Shown here in pieces: positions 37,571 through 47,813 of a stretch of DNA of 64,000 nt (positions are counted from its first letter, which is position 1; the number at the start of each line of letters is the position of its first letter). The position numbers and the translations under genes were made by a program. This DNA is from Pseudomonadota bacterium (GTDB lineage: Bacteria; Myxococcota_A; UBA796; SXON01): assembly GCA_005778355.1 (NCBI GenBank), contig SXON01000006.1, positions 25,538-89,537 of the forward strand, written 5' to 3'. Under the pieces are notes generated by a model. That model was not told the origin of the DNA, made no database searches, and worked only from the letters and a program-made list of their open reading frames with translations.

Positions 37571-37999
37571 CTACTCCCAGTCCACCCGCACGCCCGAGTA
37601 GGTCCACCGCGCGCTGCACAGCTCCACGCCGCGCGCGTAGAGCTCCACGCAGTCGTCGCCGCTGCAGGTGTAGAACCAGTCCACCTGCCCGTGGAGCGCC
37701 TCGGGACCGCTCCAGGCGCCCGTCCACGAGCGCGCAAGCGTGAGGGTGGCGTCGAGTCCCGCGTCGTCGAGCTGGTCGACCTCGGGGGTGAAGTCGCAGG
37801 CGTAGTCCATGCCGGAAAGACGACACTCGTGCTCGTCGAGCCAGGCGCGCTCGTCGGACACCACCACCTCGATGGCGTACATCGACTCCGGCTCGTGGAA
37901 CGGGCCGCTGCCCACCGTGCAGGTGGTGCTCCAGTCCTCGCTGAACACGAGGTAGTCGCCGGGTCGCGGCGCGCAGGCGACGAACAGCAGCCAGATCAC
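37571..37999 (-). CDS. Small lipoprotein of unknown function
   Basis: A 142-residue lipoprotein. The GTG at 37999 overlaps the stop of the upstream glycosyltransferase gene (GTGA), which fixes the start and gives the short signal MIWLLFVAC (Cys9). The mature region contains several paired cysteines (WSTTCTV, HECRLSGMDYACDF, YTCSGDDC, ELCSARW), which suggests a disulfide-stabilised beta-rich fold in the periplasm or at the surface. Not recognised. Confidence 0.72.
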   Translation of the reverse strand: MIWLLFVACAPRPGDYLVFSEDWSTTCTVGSGPFHEPESMYAIEVVVSDERAWLDEHECRLSGMDYACDFTPEVDQLDDAGLDATLTLARSWTGAWSGPEALHGQVDWFYTCSGDDCVELYARGVELCSARWTYSGVRVDWE

Positions 38000-39456
38000 G
38001 GCGGAGTTGTACCACCATCCACGTGCGTCCACACGCTGCGGATGCGCATCGGCCAGCCCGTCTTGGTGGGCACCGGGCGCGTCTTGAGGGTGAAGTCCTT
38101 GCGAAAATGCACGGTGAAGTCGTGGCCGAGCTTGTCGTCGGGCACCACCGCCGTGGGCCAGTAGCCGTCGGCCATGGCGCGCTCGATCATGGCCACGTCG
38201 GGGTAGTACACGCCGCGCTTGTGGTCGATGTCCCAGAGCGAGATAAGCGCAAAGCTACCTTTCTTGCCGGCGAGGTGGGCGTAGAAGGGCGCGTGCGGGA
38301 TGAGGATGGGGTCGGGCAGGTCGCGGAGCTCGTCGACCAGGGCGAGGATGCGCTCCGCCTCGCCCGGCTGGGGCAAGAAACGCTTGAGGTCCTCGGCGCG
38401 CACCGCGTAGCACTGGGCGGCCACGAGCAAGGTGGCGAGCACCCGGGCGTAGGACGTCCCCACGCCGGCCGCGGCCACCGCCGGGAGCAGCGCCTGCACC
38501 CACATGAGCGGCATCAGCACGTTGAGGTAGCCGCCGGTATGCCCCCGCATCAGCGAGGCGACGATGAGCGCCGTGAAGCTCACCCCCGCCCAGTAGCTCT
38601 TGCGCACCATCCACATGGGCACGGCGAGCGCCGCAGTGGTGATGATCGGGAGCGCCTGCCAACACTCCTTCTGCGCGCCCGGGATCAGCCGGGGAACGAC
38701 GATGCCGTGAGAGGTGGCGAGGCGCGCGATCCACGTGAAGAAGCGCCCCTCGGTGGCCACGATCATCACCCCGGAGAAGGCGAGCGCGGGCCCGGCCGAG
38801 GCCGCCGCGAAGAGCGCCGCCCGCCGCCAGCCGTGCACCCGCCAGTGCCAGATACCGATGGGCAGCCCGAAGGCGGCCACGTGTTGCTTGGTGGTGAAGG
38901 CGAGGGCGAGGCAAAGGCCGCTGGCCACGGTGTGCGCGCGCGTGGGGCCGTCGCCGAGCACCAGCGCCCAGCCGAGCAAGGCGAGGGCAAGGCTGTCGGT
39001 GCGCACCAGGTCGAAGAAGGTGCCGCTGTCGTCCCACGTGGCCGCGAGGAGCCCCACCGTGGCCAGCGCCGCCGACCAGGCGAAGCCGAGCCGCCGGGCG
39101 CCGTACACCAGCGCCGCCGCCGCCACGCCGATGGCGGCGATCGACAAGCTGCGACCGCCCTCGTAGGACACGTCGTACAAGGACACCAGCCACGCGAAAC
39201 CGGGCGGGTAGATGAAGGGGATGTAGTCCACCGCCGGGTCGCCATAGATCGGCAAGCCGTCGCGGAGACGCACCGCCGTCATCAGCGTGGCGCCCTCCAT
39301 CCACTCCAGGTCGCCGGGGAAGGTGCGCCGTTCGAGCATGGCCTCGACGACGCGTTTCACCACCGGCACCGCGAACCAGAGCGCGATCAATCCGACTACG
39401 AACTCCAAGATCGCGGTCCGCGAGCTTCCGATCTTCTCGACGAGGGCGCGCAACAT
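37996..39456 (-). CDS. Polytopic glycosyltransferase-like membrane protein (GT-C fold)
   Basis: A 486-residue integral membrane protein with about ten helices. An acidic motif in the first periplasmic loop (FPGDLEWMEGATLM, ~res 46-59), followed by LPIYGDP and YIPFIYPPG, resembles ArnT/PMT-like and DUF2029-type GT-C glycosyltransferases, which use polyprenyl-phosphate sugars. A ~95-residue soluble C-terminal domain follows. The acceptor is unknown. It is coupled (GTGA) to the downstream Cys-rich lipoprotein, which could be a partner or a substrate; that is inference. Confidence 0.75.
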   Translation of the reverse strand: MLRALVEKIGSSRTAILEFVVGLIALWFAVPVVKRVVEAMLERRTFPGDLEWMEGATLMTAVRLRDGLPIYGDPAVDYIPFIYPPGFAWLVSLYDVSYEGGRSLSIAAIGVAAAALVYGARRLGFAWSAALATVGLLAATWDDSGTFFDLVRTDSLALALLGWALVLGDGPTRAHTVASGLCLALAFTTKQHVAAFGLPIGIWHWRVHGWRRAALFAAASAGPALAFSGVMIVATEGRFFTWIARLATSHGIVVPRLIPGAQKECWQALPIITTAALAVPMWMVRKSYWAGVSFTALIVASLMRGHTGGYLNVLMPLMWVQALLPAVAAAGVGTSYARVLATLLVAAQCYAVRAEDLKRFLPQPGEAERILALVDELRDLPDPILIPHAPFYAHLAGKKGSFALISLWDIDHKRGVYYPDVAMIERAMADGYWPTAVVPDDKLGHDFTVHFRKDFTLKTRPVPTKTGWPMRIRSVWTHVDGGTTPP

Positions 39457-39527
39457 CGGGCCACGCCCTAGCCCGGTGTAAGGCCCGGCGGGCGGGCGCC
39501 GTTGTGCCGGCGAACCTCGGAGCCCAC

Positions 39528-40760
39528 GTGAATCTCCTCCTCCTCGCCCTCTCCACCCCCGCCGAGGCCGGCTGGGAAGACCGCTTCCACAGCACCATCG
39601 GCAAGGTGGAAGCCATGGTGTGGGACAGTACCGCGCAGTCCCTCGTCCAGAAGTACGGCTTGAACGTGATGAACGTCACCTGGGAAGACACCGGTCGCTA
39701 CAAGGGCAGCTCGGTGGGCCCCAACATCTCCGACATGACCATCGGCGTGCGCGATCGCAACGGCGCGCTGCACCCGATGCCGGTCATCCGCTTCGACAAC
39801 TTCTCCGACAAGACCGCCGATATCCGCAGCGACGAGTTCTACCTGCGCGTCGGCAACGAGGACGGCAAGTCGCTCAAGACCACGACGCTGGCGAGCATGC
39901 TCAAGGACCCGCGCCGCTACATGCACGACCCCTCCTCGTGGACCGGCGACGAGGACTCGCTGTGGACAAGTCGCGACGAGCACGTGCTCGTGAGCGCCCA
40001 GGCTTGTTTCCTCCCGATCCCCGAGAAGGGCGAGGCCACCTTCACCCCGGTGCTCTACAACTACCAGTCGTCCCCGGGAAACCCGGCGGTGATGGCGATC
40101 ATGGCCACCCGCGAGGGCACCTCCATGCAGATCATCCAGAACGAGGGCGGGTACCTGTCGCAGCCGCTCTTCTTCAACGACGACGGCGACCGCGCCCCGT
40201 TCATGGCCGAGCGCGTGAGCCAGTGGGCGGCGGAGCAAGGCATCGACGTGGACAGCATCAGCGAGGACGCGGGGCTCGACGTGGTGCTCCTCATCCAGGT
40301 GCCGCTCAAGCAGCGCGAGCCCGAGCGTCACTGGTATGACGACTGGGGCTTCGGCATGGGTGGCGCGCCGTCCAGCACTCCGGCCATGTCGGCCGCGCCG
40401 ATGGCGGAGTCGGCCGCGAAGTCGAGCGACGTGGAGATGGCGGTCGTGAGCCACGGCGAGACCGAAGGGCCCTTCACCGAGTTCGGCGACCTGCCCATCG
40501 AGCGTGACACGCGCTTCCCCGTCCGCGTGACCGTGCAGTTCTACAAGGCCACGAGCAACGGCGTGGTGTCGAGCGCCGACGTGGCGCACGTTCGCAAGCA
40601 GATCGACCGGGTGTACGCCAAGGGCGACTGGGTGGGCTCGCTGGTGACCGGGGGCCAGACCGGGCGGCCGACCGAGTGGTACCCCCAGCAGCCGAAGGCC
40701 TACACCGACAGCGGGACCGCCACCTGGGCGGAGCCCTTCTGGAGCTGGCACACGCCGTAG
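39528..40760 (+). CDS. Secreted protein of unknown function
   Basis: A 410-residue protein. The GTG at 39528 is preferred over one at 39504 because GGAG (39519-39522) precedes it and MNLLLLALSTPAEA then forms a signal peptide. The mature protein is beta-rich with conserved-looking blocks (GRYKGSSVGPNISDMT, LKDPRRYMHDPSSW, DEHVLVSAQACFLP, LYNYQSSPGNPAVMAI). A disordered Ala/Ser linker (~res 280-310) precedes a C-terminal domain ending in SGTATWAEPFW. I do not recognise the family or see an active site. It stands alone between a divergent glycosyltransferase and a convergent OmpA gene. Confidence 0.72.
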   Translation: MNLLLLALSTPAEAGWEDRFHSTIGKVEAMVWDSTAQSLVQKYGLNVMNVTWEDTGRYKGSSVGPNISDMTIGVRDRNGALHPMPVIRFDNFSDKTADIRSDEFYLRVGNEDGKSLKTTTLASMLKDPRRYMHDPSSWTGDEDSLWTSRDEHVLVSAQACFLPIPEKGEATFTPVLYNYQSSPGNPAVMAIMATREGTSMQIIQNEGGYLSQPLFFNDDGDRAPFMAERVSQWAAEQGIDVDSISEDAGLDVVLLIQVPLKQREPERHWYDDWGFGMGGAPSSTPAMSAAPMAESAAKSSDVEMAVVSHGETEGPFTEFGDLPIERDTRFPVRVTVQFYKATSNGVVSSADVAHVRKQIDRVYAKGDWVGSLVTGGQTGRPTEWYPQQPKAYTDSGTATWAEPFWSWHTP

Positions 40761-40768
40761 GCGCGGGG

Positions 40769-42502
40769 CTACGGCGTGGTGGACTTCGGCGGCTCGGCGG
40801 CGGGGCTGGCCGCCCCCATCGGGATCTCCACCCAGGTTTCCACGTTGATCTCGACGCGGCGGTTCTTCTCCCAGGCCGTCGCGTTCTCCGCCGGGTCGAT
40901 GGGCTTGGTTTCCCCGAGGCCCTTAGCGACGAGGCGCGTGGACTCGACGCCCTTGCCCACGAGGTAGGCCGCCACCGAGTCGGCGCGGCGCTGCGAGAGG
41001 CCGAGGTTCTGGGCGTCGTTGCCGCGGCTGTCGGTGTGTCCCTCCACCCGGACCAGCTGGATCTCGGGGTAGGCCTTCATCACCTCGGCCACTTGGTCGA
41101 GCAGCGGGAAGGAGCGCGACTGGATCGTCGCCTTCGCCGTGTCGAAGTACACCTTCTCCTTGAGCTCTATCCGGTCGCGCGTGACGACGATCTTCGTCTC
41201 CTGCTTCGGCTGCACCTCGACGGTCACCGCCATGCCCTTGCTGGTGATCTCGAAGGGCACGACCGCAGTCTCGAAGTTCACGGCGGTGCCGGTGGCCTCC
41301 CACTTGCCGGGCGGCAGCTCGAGCACCTGGGCCGGGCCCCCCGTGAAGGCGCCCCCCTCGCCCTTGACGCTGAGTCGACCCGCCGGGAGCGGCTGCTTGT
41401 CGGCGGCGTTGACCAGAGCGAGCTGCACGCGGACCTCCGGCTCGGGGCAGCCGTCGGTGTCCTTCACCTCGTCGGCGTCTTCGGCCTCCAGCGGGCAACG
41501 ATCCGCCGCGTCGGCGAGGCCGTCGCCGTCGTTGTCGGGGTCGGGGCAGCCGTCCTCGTCCTTGAAGGCGTCGGCGTCTTCCGGCTCGGCCGGGCAGGCA
41601 TCCGAGGGATCGGCCAGCCCGTCGCCATCGGTGTCGGGCGGGGGCGGAGGCGGAGGCTCGGGGCGGGGCTCGTAGCCGAGGCCCACGATCACTCGGAAGT
41701 CGGGAGTGCCGATGCCCGAGCTCAGGCCCGCCCCGGCGCCGCCGCGGATCACCCAGTCGTAGCCGAGGTAGCCGTAGCCGCTGGCGAGCGCCTCCAGCGG
41801 AAAACCGCCCGTCTGGCCGGAAGCCGAGGCGAGGGACACCTCGCTGGCCAGTTCGAGCGCCGCGCCGCACGCGTCGTTGAAGCCGTAGCCAGCGGCGAGT
41901 CGGGCCACGAAGAAGTCGTCGATGTTGATGTTCTCGAGCTCAGCCGCGGGTCCGCCGCGCACGCCGAGGTTGGTGGCCACGAACGCGCGCCCGATGGGCT
42001 TCTCCACCACCGCCGCGGCCTCCCAGCCGAGCTCGGGGCTGCCGAGGGCATTGTCGACCGTGGCCGAGGGCACCGTGAGCTTGGCGTCGAGGGCCAGCCC
42101 GAGGGGGACGGAGGCCGGGTCGAGGACGACGATCTTGCCGTCGAGACCGATGTCGCCGAGGCCGAGGCCCTGGCCCGCCGTGCCCGACTGGAGCAGGTAG
42201 ACCGGGAGATCGACGCCGACGCGCGCTCGCCAGAAACGGACACCGGCCATCAGGTCGGCCTGGAATACGTCGCTCACCAGCGCCGTTTCTTCACCGCCCT
42301 CCGTGAGGTACACCAGGGGGTCGTTGGCGTAGTGCAAGAGGAAGCGGCCCATGAGGAGGCGATCCTGGAGCCGCGCGTCGTCGACCCAGAGCGTGCGCTC
42401 GCCGTCGATCGTCGGGCGGAAATTCTGGACGTTGATGTCGGGCACCTCGCCGCCCACGGTGGCAGCGAGAGTGGGCATCGCCAACGAAAGGAGAATCAGC
42501 AT
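40769..42502 (-). CDS. OmpA-family outer-membrane protein with TSP3 linker and Ig-like domain (module B)
   Basis: A 577-residue paralogue of the 26099-27904 protein. It has the same conserved opening (GGEVPDINVQNFRPTIDG) after a short signal (MLILLSLAMPTLA). The ATG has AGGGG 5 nt upstream and an in-frame TAA above it. Domain order: beta-barrel-like region (~res 25-285), Pro-rich hinge, three TSP3-type units ([30 protein letters not shown]), a small beta domain and a C-terminal OmpA domain (YFDTAKATIQSRS, EGHTDSRGNDAQN, NRRVEINV). It likely links outer membrane and peptidoglycan. It lies 8 bp after the module B surface protein gene. Confidence 0.88.
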   Translation of the reverse strand: MLILLSLAMPTLAATVGGEVPDINVQNFRPTIDGERTLWVDDARLQDRLLMGRFLLHYANDPLVYLTEGGEETALVSDVFQADLMAGVRFWRARVGVDLPVYLLQSGTAGQGLGLGDIGLDGKIVVLDPASVPLGLALDAKLTVPSATVDNALGSPELGWEAAAVVEKPIGRAFVATNLGVRGGPAAELENINIDDFFVARLAAGYGFNDACGAALELASEVSLASASGQTGGFPLEALASGYGYLGYDWVIRGGAGAGLSSGIGTPDFRVIVGLGYEPRPEPPPPPPPDTDGDGLADPSDACPAEPEDADAFKDEDGCPDPDNDGDGLADAADRCPLEAEDADEVKDTDGCPEPEVRVQLALVNAADKQPLPAGRLSVKGEGGAFTGGPAQVLELPPGKWEATGTAVNFETAVVPFEITSKGMAVTVEVQPKQETKIVVTRDRIELKEKVYFDTAKATIQSRSFPLLDQVAEVMKAYPEIQLVRVEGHTDSRGNDAQNLGLSQRRADSVAAYLVGKGVESTRLVAKGLGETKPIDPAENATAWEKNRRVEINVETWVEIPMGAASPAAEPPKSTTP

Positions 42503-42510
42503 TTCAACCC

Positions 42511-44226
42511 CTACTTACGACGACGGACGGTGAGAAGTGCGACACCAGCGAGCAACGCGCCCGGGACGACGGGCACGGCCGCGCAGCCGCCGCCGAGGTA
42601 CTCGCCGGGCTCCGCAGGGTAGTCGTCGGTCGCGTCGGTGGGGCTACTGCCCCGCTCAACCTCCTCGCCGTCGGGCACCCCCCCGGCGTCGGTGTCGGCG
42701 TTGTTCGGATCACTGCCGTGCTCGTTCACCTCGCCGCCGTCGGAGAGGCCGTCGCCGTCGGTGTCAGCGTTCAAGGGATCGGACTGGTGGTCGTTGACCT
42801 CGGCCCCGTCGGAGAGACCGTCGCCGTCGGTGTCGGCGTTCAAGGGGTCGGTGCTGAGATCGTTGACCTCGGCCCCGTCGGAGAGGCCGTCGCCGTCGGT
42901 GTCGGGGTTCTCGGGGTCGGTTCCGTGGGTGCACGCCTCCTCGATGTCGGTGAGCCCGTCGCCGTCGGTGTCGACGCTGGCATCGAGGATCGTCACGCTG
43001 AAGGACGCCGACCACGCGCTGTCGAGGAAAGTGTAGGTGTCGAGGTAGGCGTCGTTGCCCTTGCTCGTCGCGGTGAAGTCGCCCCAGGAACGCGCGTTGC
43101 GGTTGGGCTCGGTGGCGTCGGCATAGTCGCCGCTCTCGATCCCGGAGGGACCGGAAGACTCGATCCCCACCTCGCCGTTGGGCATGAGCACGTCGTTGGC
43201 CTGCACCGCGCTGTCGTTCCAGAACATCGGCAGCCCATCGCGGCGCCCTGACGCGGACACCTCGAAGAGGCGGAAACCCTGGTACGAGGTTTCCACGTCT
43301 TCCACGACCCAGTGGAACTCGCCGACCGTCACCAGCGCGCGGCACTCGTACGTGCCGGGGGCCACGTCGGTGCCGTCGTTCGCGGCGCCATCCCAGGCGA
43401 CGCTGTTGGCGCCGACAGTGACGCCCTGGCTCAGGTGGAGGTCGTCGTCGCTCGTGAGCTCGAACTCTCCGTCGCCATCAAGATCGCACACGATGTGGCC
43501 GGTACCGTCGGCACCACTATCGAACACGAAGGCCCCGGTGTTGTAGCCAGGGGCGATCTCGTCGCACACCTCGGAGCCGTCGGTGAGGAAGGCGGCACCC
43601 TCCACGCTGGGCGTGGGCACCGAGTAGGTGGCCCGGCTGGGGGGGTTGATGTAAACCGGGAAGGCGGGGGTGAAGGTCTCGTCGCCCACGGTGCTGATGG
43701 AGCGCCCGTTGGCCCCCTCGATCCCCGTGGAGTTGATGCCCAGAGCCCAGTCGTAGCCAGAGAAGCCGTCGGTCAAGGTCTCGATGACCGCCGACTCGGC
43801 ACCGAACTCGAGCAGCGCGTAGATGCTGCCCTTCAGGGAGTGCGACTCGGCGTAGCTGCCCGTGTCGAAGAACCACTGCCGGCTCCACAGTCGCCCGCCG
43901 GGGTCGACCGCGCCCAGCACATCCACCGACCAGGTGTTGGGCTGTGAAGCGGAAAGCTCGAGGGTGTAGCTACCGGCGGCGGCCACCGGCGTGCTCTCGC
44001 CGCTGGCGAGCACGGCCACGAGACCCCCGCTCTCGTCGCGAACCGTGAGGGTGCCGGTGCCCGTCCACTGGATCGATTCGAGGCCCGCATCGAGGACGTC
44101 GACGTAGATCGCCGTCATGGCCTCGAGCGCGTGCTCCTCGCCCCACTCCGCTGAGCCCTCGGCACGCGCCAACGACGGGGCCAGCAAAACGACAAGCAAC
44201 CCCGCCGGGGGGAGACCCTTCAGCAT
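42511..44226 (-). CDS. TSP3-repeat surface protein with MYXO-CTERM-like tail (module B)
   Basis: A 571-residue exported protein. The ATG at 44226 has AGGTGG 5 nt upstream and opens a standard signal ([22 protein letters not shown]). Residues ~25-430 are a large beta-rich domain, including a segment like FlgD/secretion-tail Ig folds ([29 protein letters not shown]). Four to five TSP3-like calcium-binding repeats of 23 residues follow ([17 protein letters not shown]). The tail is [14 protein letters not shown], a hydrophobic stretch and RRRK. It resembles a MYXO-CTERM tail, but with one cysteine rather than the Cys-Gly-Cys of module A. Operon with the module B OmpA gene. Confidence 0.83.
   Translation of the reverse strand: MLKGLPPAGLLVVLLAPSLARAEGSAEWGEEHALEAMTAIYVDVLDAGLESIQWTGTGTLTVRDESGGLVAVLASGESTPVAAAGSYTLELSASQPNTWSVDVLGAVDPGGRLWSRQWFFDTGSYAESHSLKGSIYALLEFGAESAVIETLTDGFSGYDWALGINSTGIEGANGRSISTVGDETFTPAFPVYINPPSRATYSVPTPSVEGAAFLTDGSEVCDEIAPGYNTGAFVFDSGADGTGHIVCDLDGDGEFELTSDDDLHLSQGVTVGANSVAWDGAANDGTDVAPGTYECRALVTVGEFHWVVEDVETSYQGFRLFEVSASGRRDGLPMFWNDSAVQANDVLMPNGEVGIESSGPSGIESGDYADATEPNRNARSWGDFTATSKGNDAYLDTYTFLDSAWSASFSVTILDASVDTDGDGLTDIEEACTHGTDPENPDTDGDGLSDGAEVNDLSTDPLNADTDGDGLSDGAEVNDHQSDPLNADTDGDGLSDGGEVNEHGSDPNNADTDAGGVPDGEEVERGSSPTDATDDYPAEPGEYLGGGCAAVPVVPGALLAGVALLTVRRRK
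42739..42945 (+). repeat. 69-bp tandem repeats encoding TSP3 units
   Basis: The GTCGGAGAG landmark recurs at 42739, 42808 and 42877 with exactly 69-bp spacing and high sequence identity between units. The repeats encode 23-residue calcium-binding units of the module B surface protein and look recently expanded. Confidence 0.85.
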
Positions 44227-44318
44227 CAAGACCACCTGGTACCAATTGTCGCGTATCCGCTGGACATATTCTTGACAAGTCCGCCCTCCATTCGGCGGGG
44301 GGTTAGGGGTGAAACCGC

Positions 44319-45752
44319 ATGCAGCGCGCCCAGGCGGCCAGTCTCGGCTGGACCGCGCGATTCATCGACGCGACGGTGGTGACGCTGACCTTCCTCGGCG
44401 TGGCCTGGCTGCGCGAGCAAGCCCGCGAGTTCTGGTCTTACGACGTGGTGCCTGGCGAGGCCATCCTCTCGCCGGTAACCGTGAAGAGCCAGTTCCACCT
44501 CGTGTTCGGCGTGGTTCCCGTGTGGCTGGTGAGTTTGTCGCAGCACCGCTTGTACGACGACATTCGCCGCATCCGCGCCGACGTGTTGCTGCTGCGGATC
44601 GCCAGCGCGGTGGCGGTGGCGCTGGCGCTGTTCCTGCTGATCCTGTTCCTCTTCCCGCCGCCCGTTCCCACTTCCCGCTCCTTCCTGCTTCTTTTCGCGG
44701 TGGCGAGCACCTTCACCATCTACGCGGCGCGCCGCTGGGAGGCGGATCGAGCGCGCAGGCAGGCACCGACCTGGAACATCCTGGTGGTGGGCAGCGCCGT
44801 GGAGGCCGCGCCCTTCGTCGACACCGTGCTGCGGCACCCCCAGTGGGGCCTCGGCGTGTCCGGCGTGGTGGTGCCCGAGGGCGAGGAGGCCACCAGCGTG
44901 CACGGCGTACGGGTGCTGGGCCGCGTGCGAGAGCTCCGCGAGGTGATCGACCGCGAGAACATCGCGCAGGTCTTCATGACCGGCCGGGCCTGGGACACGA
45001 GCACCCTGCGGGTCGTCGGCGACACCTGCGAGGAGGTGGGCGTCACCTTCTCGATGGACGCCAACTTCCTTGGGCTGTCCATCGCCCAGGCCGACGTGGT
45101 CGACCTCGGGGGCTGGTCGGTCATCTCCTTCTCCTCCACCCCGTCCGACGGCGGCGCGCTCCTCGTGAAGCGCGCGATCGACGTGGTGGGCGCCACGGTC
45201 GGGTTGCTCGTGCTCGGACTGCCCTTGCTGCTGGTGGCGGCGCTCATCAAGCTCGGGGATGGCGGCCCCGTCTTCTTCGTGCAGGAGCGCTCGGGGCTCT
45301 ACGGCCGCACCTTCCCGATGTACAAGTTCCGCTCGATGGTGGTCGACGCCGAGAAGCGGAAGTCGGAGCTCGAGACGCTCAACGAGATGAGCGGGCCGGT
45401 TTTCAAGATCAAGCGCGACCCTCGCATCACCCGGATCGGCGCCTTCATCCGCAAGACCAGCATCGACGAGCTACCCCAGCTCTGGAACGTGCTGCGCGGC
45501 GAGATGAGCGTGGTGGGACCGAGGCCACCCCTGCCGAGCGAGGTGGCCCGCTACGAGCGCTGGCAGATGCGACGCCTCTCGATGAAGCCAGGGCTCACCT
45601 GCATCTGGCAGGTGAGCGGCCGCAACCGGGTGGATTTCGACAACTGGATGCGCCTCGACCTCGAGTACATCGACAACTGGTCGCTTTTCCTCGATGTCAA
45701 GCTGATCTTGATGACCTTCCCGGTGGTGATCATGGGGCGGGGCGCATCGTAG
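44319..45752 (+). CDS. Polyprenyl-phosphate sugar-1-phosphate transferase (exopolysaccharide biosynthesis, WbaP/WcaJ-like)
   Basis: A 477-residue membrane enzyme; the ATG is preceded by AGGGGTG. Four to five N-terminal transmembrane helices and a Rossmann-like CoA-binding-type domain ([16 protein letters not shown], ~res 150-250) precede the bacterial sugar transferase domain (~res 285-477). Motifs of the latter are [63 protein letters not shown] and [13 protein letters not shown]. It transfers a sugar-1-phosphate to undecaprenyl phosphate to start repeat-unit synthesis. No other polysaccharide genes adjoin it, so it is either an orphan initiator or part of a dispersed pathway. Confidence 0.92.
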   Translation: MQRAQAASLGWTARFIDATVVTLTFLGVAWLREQAREFWSYDVVPGEAILSPVTVKSQFHLVFGVVPVWLVSLSQHRLYDDIRRIRADVLLLRIASAVAVALALFLLILFLFPPPVPTSRSFLLLFAVASTFTIYAARRWEADRARRQAPTWNILVVGSAVEAAPFVDTVLRHPQWGLGVSGVVVPEGEEATSVHGVRVLGRVRELREVIDRENIAQVFMTGRAWDTSTLRVVGDTCEEVGVTFSMDANFLGLSIAQADVVDLGGWSVISFSSTPSDGGALLVKRAIDVVGATVGLLVLGLPLLLVAALIKLGDGGPVFFVQERSGLYGRTFPMYKFRSMVVDAEKRKSELETLNEMSGPVFKIKRDPRITRIGAFIRKTSIDELPQLWNVLRGEMSVVGPRPPLPSEVARYERWQMRRLSMKPGLTCIWQVSGRNRVDFDNWMRLDLEYIDNWSLFLDVKLILMTFPVVIMGRGAS

Positions 45753-45827
45753 ACACAACAGCGCTGAGCCGGTGTGCAACAATGTCGCAGGGCCCACCCC
45801 AATAGGTTCGACACGCAGGAGCAGGCC

Positions 45828-46535
<708 letters not shown>

Positions 46536-46545
46536 AAGCCGCAGG

Positions 46546-47748
46546 CTAGAAGTAGAAGTTCAAGCCCATGTTCCCCTGGAAGGCGCCGGGGACGGCGGGG
46601 TCGGTTTCGTCCTTGTTGACGTAGCCAATCCAGCGCGCGTCGAAGTTGAGCGACACGTCCTTGCCGACGCCGAACTCGAGACCCACGCCACCGTGGGGAC
46701 CCCAGAGGGCCTGGTCGGTCTCGAAGGTGCCCGTGGACAGGGACTGGTCGATGTTGCGGTCGGTGACGGTGACGCCGGCGAGCACGTAGGGGTTCACCTT
46801 CGTCCACGGGAACGCGAAGAGCTCGGCGGACAGCGAGAGGGGCTGCTGGATGCGCGCGGTTTCTTGAGACCAGGACTGGTCGTGGTAGGTCCACTGCGCC
46901 TCGATGCCGAGCGGATCGATGATGCGGTAGCGAGCGGCCAGCCCGAGGCCCGCGTCGCCGTAGCCCCGACCCTCCCCGTAGAAGTCGCTGATGTAGGTGG
47001 CGCCGCGCACGCCCAGAGAGAACTTGCCGGCGCGCTCCACCTGGGGCTTGGGCGCCTCCTTCGCTTCGCCCTCGCGACGAACGTGGCTGTGCCCATCGCC
47101 GTCGACCACGACCACCGGCGGGCCGTAGACGAAGACGCCGTGGTACCAGTGCACGCGCACGCCAGGGCGCCAGGGGCTGTACCAGCGGTGCGGCCCGTGG
47201 TGATTGACCCAGGCGGCGTGATGCGAGGCGGCCGCATGGTGGCTGACGGCCGCGTGATGGCGCGCGGCGGTGGCGCGCACCGCCGGGGCGTGGCGGGCGG
47301 CGCTGGCGTGACGGTCGGTGCGGTCGGGGTCGCTGTGGCCCCGGTAGTTGGCCGGCGCGTGGCGCGAGGCCGACTCGTGCCGCTCCGCGGACGCATGCGA
47401 GTTGCTGCTGCGCGCCGATGTGCTCACGTTGACCGACTCCCGACGGGTGCTGGTCTTCTCGCGGTCGGCGGTGTCTTTCCGGGCCTCCGACTTCTGGGCG
47501 CTGCCCTCGCGGTCCTTGCTCTCCGTGTCGCGACGGGGCTCGGCCTTGCGGTCGTCGCTGCGATCATTGTCGCGGCCACTCGACTTCTGGCCTTGCTTGG
47601 AAGACTTCTTGGACTTCTTCTTCTGGGCCGCGTCGGCACCGTCCACCAGCGAGGTGACGGCCTCAGGCTCTACGCTCGACACCTCGTCGCCCGCGACGGC
47701 GCCGCCGACGAGAAGTGAGAGAGCAAGGGGGAAGAGGCTGGCAGGCAT
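46546..47748 (-). CDS. Outer-membrane beta-barrel protein with long Lys/Arg/Ser/His-rich N-terminal region
   Basis: A 400-residue protein with a normal-length signal (MPASLFPLALSLLVGGAVA). Residues ~40-105 are extremely Lys/Arg/Ser/Asp-rich, and residues ~105-180 are His/Ala-rich with HHAAxxHHAA motifs. Residues ~185-220 hold a Trp/Tyr/His segment (WYSPWRPGVRVHWYHG). Residues ~240-400 form an eight-strand-like barrel (GKFSLGVRGATYISDF, YVLAGVTVTD, GGVGLEFGVG) ending NMGLNFYF, an outer-membrane insertion signal. The charged/His-rich part could bind polyanions or metals; that is inference. The ATG has GGAG 7-10 nt upstream. Confidence 0.78.
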   Translation of the reverse strand: MPASLFPLALSLLVGGAVAGDEVSSVEPEAVTSLVDGADAAQKKKSKKSSKQGQKSSGRDNDRSDDRKAEPRRDTESKDREGSAQKSEARKDTADREKTSTRRESVNVSTSARSSNSHASAERHESASRHAPANYRGHSDPDRTDRHASAARHAPAVRATAARHHAAVSHHAAASHHAAWVNHHGPHRWYSPWRPGVRVHWYHGVFVYGPPVVVVDGDGHSHVRREGEAKEAPKPQVERAGKFSLGVRGATYISDFYGEGRGYGDAGLGLAARYRIIDPLGIEAQWTYHDQSWSQETARIQQPLSLSAELFAFPWTKVNPYVLAGVTVTDRNIDQSLSTGTFETDQALWGPHGGVGLEFGVGKDVSLNFDARWIGYVNKDETDPAVPGAFQGNMGLNFYF

Positions 47749-47813
47749 GTCGTTCTCCGAGTTCCTGCGATGTGTACGCTCAGGGCACGGGGCTATTCAG
47801 CCGCCTCCCGATC

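Noticed and set aside
44272..44300. TTGACA -35 box before the sugar transferase gene
   Set aside because: No acceptable -10 element lies 16-19 bp downstream; the sequence there is GGCGGGG. The surrounding ACTTGTCAAG palindrome makes orientation ambiguous.
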